From: Burkholderia sp. lig30
GTDB taxonomy: Bacteria > Pseudomonadota > Gammaproteobacteria > Burkholderiales > Burkholderiaceae
Assembly: GCF_000687455.2 (NCBI RefSeq)
Contig: NZ_JGVW01000094.1
Coordinates: forward strand, 1-32,207
Length of the DNA: 32,207 bases
Direction of reading: 5' to 3'
The notes below the pieces were generated by a model that worked only from the letters and a program-made list of their open reading frames with translations, was not told the origin of the DNA and did not search any database. The translations under genes and the position numbers were made by a program. Below are positions 17,003 through 24,403 of this stretch, one piece after another. Positions within the stretch are counted from its first letter, which is position 1; every line of letters starts with the position of its first letter.

Positions 17003-17863
17003 ATGACGATGCCGATCCAGTCCGACTCCGGGGCCTCGCGCCCCGCCGCGCCGGTCGGCATCTTCGATTCGGGGCTCGGCGGCCTGTCGGTGCTGCGCGC
17101 CGTGCGCGCGCACCTGCCGGGCGAGTCGTTCGTCTACGTCGCGGATTCGCGCCATGCGCCGTACGGCGAGCGCGACGACGCGTTCATTACCGAGCGCACG
17201 GTCGCGATCGGCGAATGGCTCGCGCAGCAAGGCGCGAAGGCGCTCGTCGTCGCGTGCAACACCGCCACCGCGCAATCCATCGCCGTGGCGCGGGCGCGCC
17301 TCGCGATCCCGCTCGTCGGCGTCGAGCCGGGCATCAAGCCGGCCGTCCTGCAGTCCGCCAGCCGCGTCGCCGGCGTGCTCGCCACCCAGGCGACGCTGCG
17401 CAGCGCGCGCTTCCAGGCGCTCCTCGATCGCTACGGCGCCGACTGCCGCTTCCTCTGCCAGGCCGGCCACGGGCTCGTGCAGGCGGTCGAAAGCGGCGAC
17501 ACCGCATCGCCCACGCTGCGCGCGCTGCTCGAAAGCTACCTGCAGCCGATGCTCGATGCCGGCGCCGACACGCTGGTGCTCGGCTGCACCCACTACCCGT
17601 TCCTCACATCGACGATCCGCGAGATCGCCGGCGATCGGCTCGCGATCGTCGACACGAGCGATGCGATCGCCCGCCAGCTCGCGCGCGTGCTCGACGAGCG
17701 CGGCCTGCGCGCGACGCCCGGCCACGCCGCGCCGCCGCGCCTCTGCTCGACGAGCGACGGCCAGCAGCTGCGCGCGCTCGCGGCGGCGCTGCTCGGCATC
17801 GACGCGCCCGTCGAATCCGTCACCATTTCCTCGCCGAACGCGCACGCCTGCGCGACCGCCTGA
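17003..17863 (+). CDS. murI: Glutamate racemase
   Basis: A 286-aa cytosolic enzyme that supplies D-glutamate for peptidoglycan. The two catalytic cysteines are Cys85 in VVACNTATAQS and Cys195 in LVLGCTHYPFL. The substrate-binding segments VGIFDSGLGGLSVLRAV (18-34) and YVADSRHAPYGER (45-57) are intact. Length is typical. The start at 17003 has a second in-frame ATG two codons later; the difference is trivial. It lies downstream of bfr, and the pair may be cotranscribed, although their functions are unrelated. Confidence 0.96.
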   Translation: MTMPIQSDSGASRPAAPVGIFDSGLGGLSVLRAVRAHLPGESFVYVADSRHAPYGERDDAFITERTVAIGEWLAQQGAKALVVACNTATAQSIAVARARLAIPLVGVEPGIKPAVLQSASRVAGVLATQATLRSARFQALLDRYGADCRFLCQAGHGLVQAVESGDTASPTLRALLESYLQPMLDAGADTLVLGCTHYPFLTSTIREIAGDRLAIVDTSDAIARQLARVLDERGLRATPGHAAPPRLCSTSDGQQLRALAAALLGIDAPVESVTISSPNAHACATA

Positions 17864-17953
17864 CACCGGCCACCGGCACGCCTGCCGCGAAGCCACCCTC
17901 CCGCCGCATCTGCCCAAGGGTCTGGATCTGTTACAAAAAAGCTGGAATCGGGC

Positions 17954-17992
17954 TTGTCAACGCCAGTGAATTTAATGATAATAATTCGCATT
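17954..17992 (+). promoter_or_regulatory. bfd promoter with Fur box
   Basis: TTGTCA (17954-17959), 17 bp, then GATAAT (17977-17982) form a good sigma-70 promoter. The 19-mer AATGATAATAATTCGCATT (17974-17992) overlaps its -10 and resembles the Fur consensus. The sites before hemP and ftrA each match this 19-mer at 16 of 19 positions. Repression by Fe-Fur in iron-replete cells is the expected behaviour. The start codon of bfd is 24 bp downstream. Confidence 0.82.
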
Positions 17993-18015
17993 ACCGTTAG
18001 CTATCGCACTTCATC

Positions 18016-18252
18016 ATGATCGTCTGCGTGTGCAAGTCCGTCTCCGACCGCAAGATCCGCGCATCCCTCGCGGAAGGCGTGAATACCTTCGACGAACTCC
18101 AGTTCGAACTCGGCGTGGCCAGTTGCTGCGGCAAGTGCGAAGAGTCCGTTCGCGACCTCATGGCCGAACAGGGCGTCTGCGCGAGCCATTGCGGCGTCGA
18201 GCATCACGCACACCCGATCCCGGTGTCGTTCTACGAGCGCAAGGCAGCCTGA
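18016..18252 (+). CDS. bfd: Bacterioferritin-associated ferredoxin
   Basis: A 78-aa [2Fe-2S] protein of the Bfd family. The ligand pattern is Cys4-x-Cys6 (MIVCVCKSVSDRKIR) and Cys38-x2-Cys41 (ASCCGKCEESV). Bfd binds bacterioferritin and passes electrons to its heme so that stored iron is reduced and released. The protein is about 14 residues longer than E. coli Bfd because of a tail, GVCASHCGVEHHAHPIPV, with two Cys and four His. The Fur-box promoter immediately upstream fits expression under iron starvation. It is followed by the 20-codon ORF and tonB-exbB-exbD. Confidence 0.95.
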   Translation: MIVCVCKSVSDRKIRASLAEGVNTFDELQFELGVASCCGKCEESVRDLMAEQGVCASHCGVEHHAHPIPVSFYERKAA

Positions 18253-18353
18253 CCTGCGCCGAGCGCATCCACGCGGCCACGGCCGCACCCTCGTTCTGTC
18301 CGTCAGCAAGCCCGCGTCAGCGCAAGCCAACGGCTCACTCCCCAGGAGCCCGT

Positions 18354-18416
18354 ATGGAATTGCTGATCGGATTTGTTACCACCGTGTGCATCTCGTTGCT
18401 GATTTTCCGCAAGTGA
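18354..18416 (+). CDS. Putative 20-aa membrane microprotein
   Basis: A short frame encoding MELLIGFVTTVCISLLIFRK, stop TGA. AGGAG at 18344-18348 lies 5 bp before the ATG, the best Shine-Dalgarno site in this stretch. The peptide is one hydrophobic helix with an acidic N-terminus and a basic C-terminus, as in single-pass small membrane proteins. It sits between bfd and tonB on the same strand and could share the Fur-controlled transcript. No family is recognised. It could regulate a transporter or be untranslated; evidence is the ribosome site and composition only. Confidence 0.5.
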   Translation: MELLIGFVTTVCISLLIFRK

Positions 18417-18518
18417 TGCCACGTCACCTGCCGTGCCGAACGCGCGGTGCCGCCCTTTCACGCTAACATGCAGGCCTCGAATTCCGCTCCAGCCGGCGTC
18501 TGGCCGGTTGCTTCCCGT

Positions 18519-19205
18519 ATGAATCCCCGCATCATCGCTGCTGCGGCCACCGTGCTGGCTGCGCACGCGGTTCTGCTGACGGCGGCCTGGCTCGCGCGCA
18601 ACACGCCGCCGGCGAAACAGGTCGAAGTCCGCTCGATCACAGCGCAATTGCTCGCGCCCGCGCCGATCGCGCAGCAGGTCGCGGCCGAATCGATCCCGCA
18701 GCCGGCACCGCCGAAGCCCACCCCTCGCGTGACGCCGAAGGCCGAGCCGACGCCCGTGGCCAAGGCCGCCCGCCCGACTCCGCAGCCGCTCGCCGCAACG
18801 CCTGCGCCGACACCCGTCCCCGCCACCGCGGCCGAATCGACACCGGCGCCCGCCGCGCCGGCGCCGTCCGCTGCCGCGCCGGCCGCCGCTGCCGGCCCCG
18901 CGCGCGAGACGATGGACGTGAGCGCGCCCAGGAACGTGCCGGCGCTGCAGTGCGCGTTCGTGAAGCCCGACTATCCTGCGATGTCGCGCCGCCGCGGCGA
19001 AGCGGGCACCGCCTACGTGCATTTCGTCGTCGGCGTGACGGGCAGGATCGAGAGCGTCGATCTGCAAAAGAGCAGCGGCTACACGCGCCTCGACGACGCC
19101 GCGCTCGCCGCGATGCGCGCGTCAACGTGCCGGCCGTACATCGAGAACGGCCAGCCGATCCGCGCCGCCCGCACGCAACCCTACAACTTCGGGCTCACCG
19201 ACTGA
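18519..19205 (+). CDS. tonB: TonB energy-transducing protein
   Basis: A 228-aa periplasm-spanning protein. An N-terminal membrane anchor (residues 4-24, RIIAAAATVLAAHAVLLTAAW) is followed by a Pro/Ala-rich linker (about 50-130) and a C-terminal TonB domain with KPDYPAMSRRRGEAGTAYV, VDLQKSSGYTRLDDAALAAM and CRPYIENGQPI. It transfers proton-motive energy from ExbB-ExbD to outer-membrane siderophore and heme receptors. ATG 18519 puts the anchor at the N-terminus; ATG 18468 (17 residues more) is possible, as neither has a clear ribosome site. Two Cys in the C-terminal domain (LQCAFV and STCRPY) might form a disulfide. Confidence 0.93.
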   Translation: MNPRIIAAAATVLAAHAVLLTAAWLARNTPPAKQVEVRSITAQLLAPAPIAQQVAAESIPQPAPPKPTPRVTPKAEPTPVAKAARPTPQPLAATPAPTPVPATAAESTPAPAAPAPSAAAPAAAAGPARETMDVSAPRNVPALQCAFVKPDYPAMSRRRGEAGTAYVHFVVGVTGRIESVDLQKSSGYTRLDDAALAAMRASTCRPYIENGQPIRAARTQPYNFGLTD

Positions 19206-19243
19206 TCCCGCCTCATCCGGAAGACCAAGAAAAAGGAATGGAA

Positions 19244-19975
19244 ATGCAAAGCTACGGTATCGCGCACGTCTGGGCGCAAGGTGATTTCGTCACACGCGCC
19301 ATTGCGATCGCGCTGCTCGTGATGTCGATCCTGTCGTGGATGGTGATCGTCATCAAAGGGTGGAACGTGATCCGCCTGAAGCGCCTCACGAAGAACGCCG
19401 AGCAGGCGTTCTGGCATTCGGACGATTTCGACGACGGCATCAGGAAGCTCGGCCAGACCGCGTCGACGCCGAACGACAACCCGTTCCTCGCGCTTGCGCT
19501 GGCCGGCAAGGAAGCGGCCGACCACCACCATCAGACCCAGCCGCACCTGCACGACCGGATGGACGTGTCCGACTGGATCACGCGCTGCCTGAAGGACACG
19601 ATGGACGAAGGCATCGCGCGCATGCAGGGCGGCCTCGCGATCCTCGCGTCGATCGGCAGCACGGCGCCGTTCGTCGGCCTGTTCGGGACGGTCTGGGGCA
19701 TCTACCACGCGCTGCTCGTGATCGGCTCGACCGGCCAGACGTCGATCGACCAGGTGGCGGGCCCGGTCGGCGAATCGCTGATCATGACCGCGTTCGGCCT
19801 GTTCGTCGCGATCCCGGCGGTGCTCGGCTACAACGCGCTGACGCGCGCGAACAAGAGCGTCGTCAGCAAGCTGCGCCGCTTCGCACACGGCCTGCACGCG
19901 TATTTCGTGACGGGCGCGAGCCTCGCGTCGTCCAGCCGCCGCGACGGCCTGCGGCTCGCCACGCGCGCGAACTGA
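19244..19975 (+). CDS. exbB: TonB-system proton channel subunit ExbB (MotA/TolQ/ExbB family)
   Basis: A 243-aa inner-membrane protein. Helix 1 lies at about 18-40 (RAIAIALLVMSILSWMVIVIKG). The family core runs from GLAILASIGSTAPFVGLFGTVWGIYHAL through the last helix SLIMTAFGLFVAIPAVLGYNAL. Start choice: AAGGA is 6 bp before ATG 19244 but abuts the in-frame ATG 19238, so 19244 is preferred. The loop AADHHHQTQPHLHDRMD is His-rich. It forms the proton-driven motor with ExbD and TonB, encoded on either side. Confidence 0.95.
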   Translation: MQSYGIAHVWAQGDFVTRAIAIALLVMSILSWMVIVIKGWNVIRLKRLTKNAEQAFWHSDDFDDGIRKLGQTASTPNDNPFLALALAGKEAADHHHQTQPHLHDRMDVSDWITRCLKDTMDEGIARMQGGLAILASIGSTAPFVGLFGTVWGIYHALLVIGSTGQTSIDQVAGPVGESLIMTAFGLFVAIPAVLGYNALTRANKSVVSKLRRFAHGLHAYFVTGASLASSSRRDGLRLATRAN

Positions 19976-19987
19976 CGGAGGCGCGCG

Positions 19988-20410
19988 ATGGCGATGAATT
20001 CCAGCTTCGGCGACGATGACGACGACGGCCTGATGAACGAGATCAACATGACGCCGCTCGTCGACGTCATGCTCGTACTCCTGATCATTTTCCTGGTGAC
20101 GATTCCCGCGATGCACCATGCGGTGAAGATCGACCTGCCGCGCGCGAGCAGCCAGCCGGTCGACGAGAAACCGCAGACGGTCGACGTCGCGATCCAGGGC
20201 GACGGCACGATCCTGTGGGACGACCACGCGGTCACGCGCGAGCAACTGCAGACGCGCATCGCCGAGGCCGCGCACCGCACGCCGCAACCCGAGCTGCATC
20301 TGCGCGCGGACCGCAAGGTCGCGTACGAGCGCGTCGCCGAGGTGATGTCGGACGCGCAGGCCGGCGGCCTGACGAAGCTCGGCTTCGTGACGGAGCCGAA
20401 GTCGAAATAA
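19988..20410 (+). CDS. exbD: TonB-system proton channel subunit ExbD (TolR family)
   Basis: A 140-aa single-pass membrane protein. The membrane helix with the essential aspartate is INMTPLVDVMLVLLIIFLV, with Asp27 as the proton-path residue. The periplasmic domain follows (VDVAIQGDGTILWDD, ELHLRADRKVAYERVAEVMSDAQAGGLTKLGFVTEP). GGAGG is 6 bp before the ATG, 12 bp after exbB. It is the last gene of the bfd-tonB-exbBD group and is followed by a strong terminator. Confidence 0.96.
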   Translation: MAMNSSFGDDDDDGLMNEINMTPLVDVMLVLLIIFLVTIPAMHHAVKIDLPRASSQPVDEKPQTVDVAIQGDGTILWDDHAVTREQLQTRIAEAAHRTPQPELHLRADRKVAYERVAEVMSDAQAGGLTKLGFVTEPKSK

Positions 20411-20437
20411 CGGTGCGGGTTTTCGACGTCCCAAAGT

Positions 20438-20471
20438 AAAAGGCCTTCATCGCCAGATGAAGGCCTTTTTT
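20438..20471. terminator. Rho-independent terminator after exbD
   Basis: AAAAGGCCTTCATC (20438-20451) pairs perfectly with 20456-20469 around a 4-nt loop, ending in a T run. It closes the exbD transcript and, being symmetric, can also stop transcripts from the leftward LysR gene. Confidence 0.92.
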
Positions 20472-20751
20472 CATGCGCACGCGGGCGCCTTCGGGCGGCG
20501 GGCTCTTCGGCGCTATCGGTCACGCCTGGAGCAACGCAAACGCGACAGCCGCGGTCTGCGCGGACTGCGCTTTCTGCCCTATCTGGCTCGCAACATATGC
20601 GGCCACCGTATTCCGCTCAGAACATCCTTCGCGAAATGGGATTCCAATATAGGCCCGCCGGCGCGCGCATTCAAGCGTTTCGCGATTGAAACTTGCGATG
20701 GCAAACGACGCTTCAATGACAAAACCCATCCGCCGTGCGCGCCGCGGCCGC

Positions 20752-21726
20752 TCAGGCCTCGGCCGCCCGCTGCGCCGCCTCCTGTTTTGCCCGTTCCGGG
20801 CAGCCCGGCTCCTTGTATTCGCCGTGATCGAGCTTCTCGACCAGATAGTCGACGAATGCGCGCACCGCGGGCGGCATGCCCTGCCGGGACACGAAGACCG
20901 CATAGAGCTGCGGCACCGGCAACGTCCAACCCGGCATCACCGGCGACAGCTGCCCCGCGCGCAGCGCGTTGCCGTACATCATTTCGGGCAACGCCGCGAT
21001 CCCGAGACCGTCGAGCACCGCCTCGCGGATCGTCATCAGGTCGGCGGTCACGAGGCGCGGGTCGTGCTCATGAACGTGGCGCGAGCCGTCAGGCGCGATC
21101 AGGTTGAATACGTGCCGCCCGTCCACGCTCGGCGTGTCGAGCGTCTCGAAGCGCGCGAGATCGTCCGGCACGAGCGGCGGCGCGTTCTGGTTCAGCAGGC
21201 TCGGCGCGCCGACCAGCATCTGCTCGGTGCGCCACAGCGGCCGGACGACGATATTCGCATTTTGCGGCGGCTCCGAGCGCACGCGCAGCGCGACGTCGAT
21301 CGAGTCCTCGAACAGGTCGATCACCCGGTTCGTCACACGAATGTGCACCTTCACTTCCGGAAAACGATGCAGGAATTCGGGCAGGATGCGCGACAGCATC
21401 GTCTGCGACAGCGTCACCGGCACGCTGACGCGCACCGTGCCGCGCGGTGACGTGCGAAGTTGCTGGACCGCGTTCATCGCCGCCTGCGCCTCGGCCAGCA
21501 TCGCCTGGCAATGCTGGTAGAAGAGCTGCCCGGCTTCGGTCAGCGCGAGCTTGCGCGTGGAGCGCTGCAACAGGCGCACGCCGAGGGCCGCCTCGAGCTC
21601 GGTCAGGCGCCGCGACAGCCGCGACTTGGAGATCCCCAGCACCCGCTCCGCCGCCGAGAAGCCGCCATGCTCGACGATCTGCGAGAAGTACATCAGGTCG
21701 TTCAGGTTGTGTGCATCGACATTCAT
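20752..21726 (-). CDS. LysR-family transcriptional regulator, divergent from pirin
   Basis: A 324-aa LysR-type regulator. The winged helix-turn-helix covers about residues 8-65 (FSQIVEHGGFSAAERVLG, ISKSRLSRRLTELEAALG, LLQRSTRKLALTEAG). The effector domain starts near 95 with VRVSVPVTLSQTMLSRILPEF and contains DVALRVRSEPPQNANIVVRPL and AVLDGLGIAALPEMM. The C-terminal 25 residues are a charged tail. The frame is open to 21897, but ATG 21726, with GGAA 7 bp upstream, gives the family N-terminus. It is divergent from a pirin gene, a common pairing, and probably activates pirin in response to a redox or electrophile signal. Confidence 0.93.
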   Translation of the reverse strand: MNVDAHNLNDLMYFSQIVEHGGFSAAERVLGISKSRLSRRLTELEAALGVRLLQRSTRKLALTEAGQLFYQHCQAMLAEAQAAMNAVQQLRTSPRGTVRVSVPVTLSQTMLSRILPEFLHRFPEVKVHIRVTNRVIDLFEDSIDVALRVRSEPPQNANIVVRPLWRTEQMLVGAPSLLNQNAPPLVPDDLARFETLDTPSVDGRHVFNLIAPDGSRHVHEHDPRLVTADLMTIREAVLDGLGIAALPEMMYGNALRAGQLSPVMPGWTLPVPQLYAVFVSRQGMPPAVRAFVDYLVEKLDHGEYKEPGCPERAKQEAAQRAAEA

Positions 21727-21791
21727 TTCATCGTTCCAATTCCAGAACAATCCATTGCTGAGCGTGCCGAATTGATCGGCAAACCGCCCAA

Positions 21792-21825
21792 TATAATAGC
21801 CGCATGTTTCGAAAATAACGCTATT
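21792..21825. promoter_or_regulatory. -10 box and inverted-repeat operator candidate between LysR and pirin
   Basis: TATAAT at 21792-21797 is a perfect -10 for pirin. AATAGC (21795-21800) and GCTATT (21820-21825) form an inverted repeat with a 19-bp spacer that includes the self-complementary TTTCGAAA. Position and symmetry fit a LysR-type binding site, but the -35 region is weak, consistent with an activator-dependent promoter. Confidence 0.45.
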
Positions 21826-21847
21826 CCAGTGTTCCGAGGGCTCGCGC

Positions 21848-22720
21848 ATGACCACGCTTCGCACGCTTGAACGCACCCGTCCGGCGCTCCGCACCATCGA
21901 AGGCGGCGGCTTCGTCGTCCATCGGCCGTTTCCGACCCGGCTGCTGACGGACTTCGATCCGTTCCTGCTGCTCGACGAAACAGGACCGGTCGACTACGGC
22001 CCGGGTGAAGCCATGGGCGTGCCCGATCATCCACATCGCGGCTTCGAAACCGTCACCTACGTACTCGACGGCCGATTCCGCCATCGCGACTCCGCCGGTC
22101 ATGCGGGCGCGCTCGGCCCGGGCGACGTGCAGTGGATGACGGCCGGCGCCGGCATCGTGCACAGCGAAATGCCGGATCCCGCATTCGCGGCGGCAGGCGG
22201 CCGCGCGCACAGCTTCCAGCTATGGGTGAACCTGCCGCGCGGGGACAAGCGGATCGCGCCGCGCTACCAGGAGATCCCCGCCGCGCGCATTCCGGTCGCG
22301 GCCTCGCCGGACGGCCGCGTGCGCGTCAGGGTGATCGCCGGCGAAGCGTTCGGTGCACGGGCCGCGATCGAGACGCGCACGCCGATCCTCTACCAGCATT
22401 TCACGCTGTCGCCCGGCGCGACGGTCGAGCATCCGGTGCCCGCGGGCTTCCGCGTGTTCGCGTACCCGATCGCCGGCACCGGCTTTTACGGTCCCGGCAG
22501 GCAGGCGATCGACGCACGCCAGATGGTGATCTACGCGGACGACGGCAACGCCGTGACGTTTGCCGCCGGCGACGCGCCGCTCGACCTGTTGCTGATCGGC
22601 GGCGTGCCGCTGAACGAGCCGATCGTGCGCCACGGACCGTTCGTGATGAATACCGAAGAGGAAATCAGGGAAGCCGTCGCCGACTATCAGGCGGGCCGCA
22701 TGGGCGGCATTCCGGGCTGA
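21848..22720 (+). CDS. Pirin family protein (second copy)
   Basis: A 290-aa bicupin of the pirin family. The metal ligands are His61 and His63 in GVPDHPHRGFETVTYVL, and His105 and Glu107 in TAGAGIVHSEMPD. It is related to, but clearly diverged from, the pirin at 6237. The C-terminus LNEPIVRHGPFVMNTEEEIREAV is the classical pirin ending. The start at 21848 is an ATG 122 bp from the LysR start. Function may be quercetinase-like dioxygenation or redox sensing; the divergent LysR suggests inducible expression. Confidence 0.94.
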   Translation: MTTLRTLERTRPALRTIEGGGFVVHRPFPTRLLTDFDPFLLLDETGPVDYGPGEAMGVPDHPHRGFETVTYVLDGRFRHRDSAGHAGALGPGDVQWMTAGAGIVHSEMPDPAFAAAGGRAHSFQLWVNLPRGDKRIAPRYQEIPAARIPVAASPDGRVRVRVIAGEAFGARAAIETRTPILYQHFTLSPGATVEHPVPAGFRVFAYPIAGTGFYGPGRQAIDARQMVIYADDGNAVTFAAGDAPLDLLLIGGVPLNEPIVRHGPFVMNTEEEIREAVADYQAGRMGGIPG

Positions 22721-22817
22721 CGACACGCCGTCGCGACGCGCCGCGAATGCGCGCAATTTGCGTCACAATAGCTCTTTGAACCCTGTGGCCTCGCGCCGCC
22801 AGAAGGAACCCGTCCCC

Positions 22818-23303
22818 TTGAATTTCGAACACCTGATCCAGATCAACGCCGTCGACGACCCTAGCGTGCCTGTCCTGACCCGCGAGCAGCTGTGGGAAGG
22901 GCTCGTGCTGCGCGCCGAGCAGCCGCAGCTGTTCGTGATCGGGCTCGACCGTTGCGTCGTCCACGAACGCACGGCCACCACGCTCGAGCGCGAGCTGCAC
23001 TACGGTCACGCGACCGTGCGCGACCGCGTGACGTTCACGCCGAACCAGCAGGTGCGCTACGACATCCACGCGGCCGGCGGCGAAATCGGCGGCTCGCTGA
23101 CGATGACGATCGAGGAGCGCGAAGACCAGCAGCTGTTCCTGCGCTTCGAATACCGCACGACGCTCACGGTGAGCGACGACAGCGGAGAGGCGCGGCAGAC
23201 GCACGAAATCGTCAAGGAGGCCTACCGCACCGCCGACATCGATACCGTGCGCCTCATCCGCGAATACGCGCAGGGCCGCAAGGACCCGAACCCGCTGCAC
23301 TGA
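22818..23303 (+). CDS. DUF1857 (SRPBCC-fold) family protein
   Basis: A 161-aa soluble protein. NFEHLIQINAVDDPSVPVLTRE followed by QLWEGLVLRAEQPQLFVIGLD is the DUF1857 signature, and the whole chain looks like a START/SRPBCC-type fold that binds a hydrophobic ligand. Some fungal relatives act in biosynthetic pathways, but bacterial function is unknown. The start is TTG 22818, preceded by AGAAGGAA with 9 bp spacing; an upstream TTG at 22758 lacks such a site. It lies between pirin and hemP on the same strand, 97 bp after pirin. Confidence 0.87.
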   Translation: MNFEHLIQINAVDDPSVPVLTREQLWEGLVLRAEQPQLFVIGLDRCVVHERTATTLERELHYGHATVRDRVTFTPNQQVRYDIHAAGGEIGGSLTMTIEEREDQQLFLRFEYRTTLTVSDDSGEARQTHEIVKEAYRTADIDTVRLIREYAQGRKDPNPLH

Positions 23304-23394
23304 CCGGACGGACGGCGGCCGGCGGCGGTCGCCTTTTCCGGTCTTTGATGCACGCTATCGAATTGCGGCATCCGATCAATAAAGAGTCGCTGCA

Positions 23395-23413
23395 AATGGG
23401 AATGGTTATCATT
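23395..23413 (-). promoter_or_regulatory. Fur box upstream of hemP
   Basis: On the minus strand the 19-mer AATGATAACCATTCCCATT matches the bfd site at 16 of 19 positions. It lies 41 bp before the hemP start, where bound Fur would block the promoter. Fur sites are near-symmetric, so orientation has little meaning. Confidence 0.75.
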
Positions 23414-23454
23414 TACTATTTATTCCATCGCATCGACATTGACCGATCAACCGA

Positions 23455-23703
23455 ATGACCGACACCATGCGCCCGACCACGCTGACCTTGCGCCGCCCCG
23501 GCGGCGCCGCGGGTGCCGCCCGCCAGAAAACGGCGGCGGTGACAACGCCGGCGAAGCCCGCTCAGGCGCGCCAGGACGCCGGCACGCGAACCCTCACCAG
23601 CGACGCGCTGCTGCAAGGCCACAGTCACATCAGCATCGCGCATAACGGGGAAACCTATCAGCTTCGCGCCACGCGGCTCGGCAAGCTGATTCTGACGAAG
23701 TAG
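23455..23703 (+). CDS. hemP: Hemin uptake protein HemP
   Basis: An 82-aa basic protein whose C-terminal 40 residues match HemP: SDALLQGHSHISIAHNGE, YQLRATRLGKLILTK. The N-terminal half is low-complexity Ala/Arg/Pro and variable in the family. HemP is required for heme-receptor expression or heme uptake in several beta- and alphaproteobacteria, possibly as a transcriptional activator of receptor genes. ATG 23455 was chosen; ATG 23467 is an alternative. No good ribosome site is seen for either. A Fur box lies upstream and no hem receptor or ABC transporter genes follow; a terminator does. Confidence 0.88.
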   Translation: MTDTMRPTTLTLRRPGGAAGAARQKTAAVTTPAKPAQARQDAGTRTLTSDALLQGHSHISIAHNGETYQLRATRLGKLILTK

Positions 23704-23853
23704 GAACCGGGTATTGTGGGGACCACCTCCTCGAGAGGTGTTGGGCAGTAGCCAGCGCAACGGCTTGCACGCGAGATCTAGACCCCTTCGTGCAGACACA
23801 CTCAAGCAGCCGTTCGAGCAAGCCAGGCCATCTTTTTGGTTCTCGCGGAATGA

Positions 23854-23889
23854 AAAAAGGCGGCACGTCGATGGACGTGCCGCCTTTTT
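23854..23889. terminator. Bidirectional terminator between hemP and the GlcG-family gene
   Basis: AAAAAGGCGGCACGTC (23854-23869) pairs perfectly with 23874-23889 around GATG. A and T runs on both sides let it serve both convergent transcripts. A smaller stem, CACCTC/GAGGTG at 23724-23740, lies nearer hemP. Confidence 0.92.
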
Positions 23890-23943
23890 GCCTTTGCGCG
23901 CGACGCAACACGCGCGATCCGGATCGCGCTCAGCGCCTTGGCA

Positions 23944-24348
23944 TCAGTTCGTCAACGCGGCGATGCCGGCGCGCGCAATGGCAGCATCCTGCTCGGACTT
24001 GACGCCCGACACGCCGATCGACCCGACAGTCGCGCCATCGACGACGATCGGCACGCCGCCCTCGACGAGGCCGACGAGCGGCGCGCTCAGGAACGACACG
24101 CGACCTTGCAGCACCATTTCCTCATACGCCTTGCTCTCGCGGCGGCCGAGCGCCGACGTGCGGCCCTTGCCGATCGCCATCTCGACCGTGCTCGGCGCGG
24201 CGCCGTCCATTCGGTGCAGATACAGCAGGTGCGCGCCGTCGTCGAAAATCGCGATCGTCACCGGCCACTGGTTGTCGGCCGCATGCGCTTCCGCGGCAGC
24301 GGCCATCTTCTTGACGTCGTCGCTGGTGAGGACGGGTTTGGTTTTCAT
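23944..24348 (-). CDS. GlcG/HbpS (DUF336) family protein, possible heme-binding
   Basis: A 134-aa protein. Family marks are TIAIFDDGAHLLYLHRMDGA near residue 31-50, AIGKGRTSALGRRESKAYE (58-76) and the C-terminal GGVPIVVDGATVGSIGVSG (96-114). DUF336 proteins include GlcG, HbpS-type heme-degrading/binding proteins and subunits of some hydratases. AGGAG lies 5 bp before ATG 24348, which rules out the longer frame start at 24381. It lies 55 bp downstream of ftrD on the same strand and could be the last gene of the ftr operon, which hints at iron or heme use. The cofactor is not shown by the sequence. Confidence 0.87.
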   Translation of the reverse strand: MKTKPVLTSDDVKKMAAAAEAHAADNQWPVTIAIFDDGAHLLYLHRMDGAAPSTVEMAIGKGRTSALGRRESKAYEEMVLQGRVSFLSAPLVGLVEGGVPIVVDGATVGSIGVSGVKSEQDAAIARAGIAALTN

Positions 24349-24403
24349 CGTGGCTCTCCTGGTCTCTGCGTAATGGGGCATCGGACAGCATGATACCGTC
24401 GCG

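Noticed and set aside
23724..23740. CACCTC/GAGGTG stem as the hemP terminator
   Set aside because: Only 6 bp and no U run; the strong hairpin at 23854-23889 is the better terminator.
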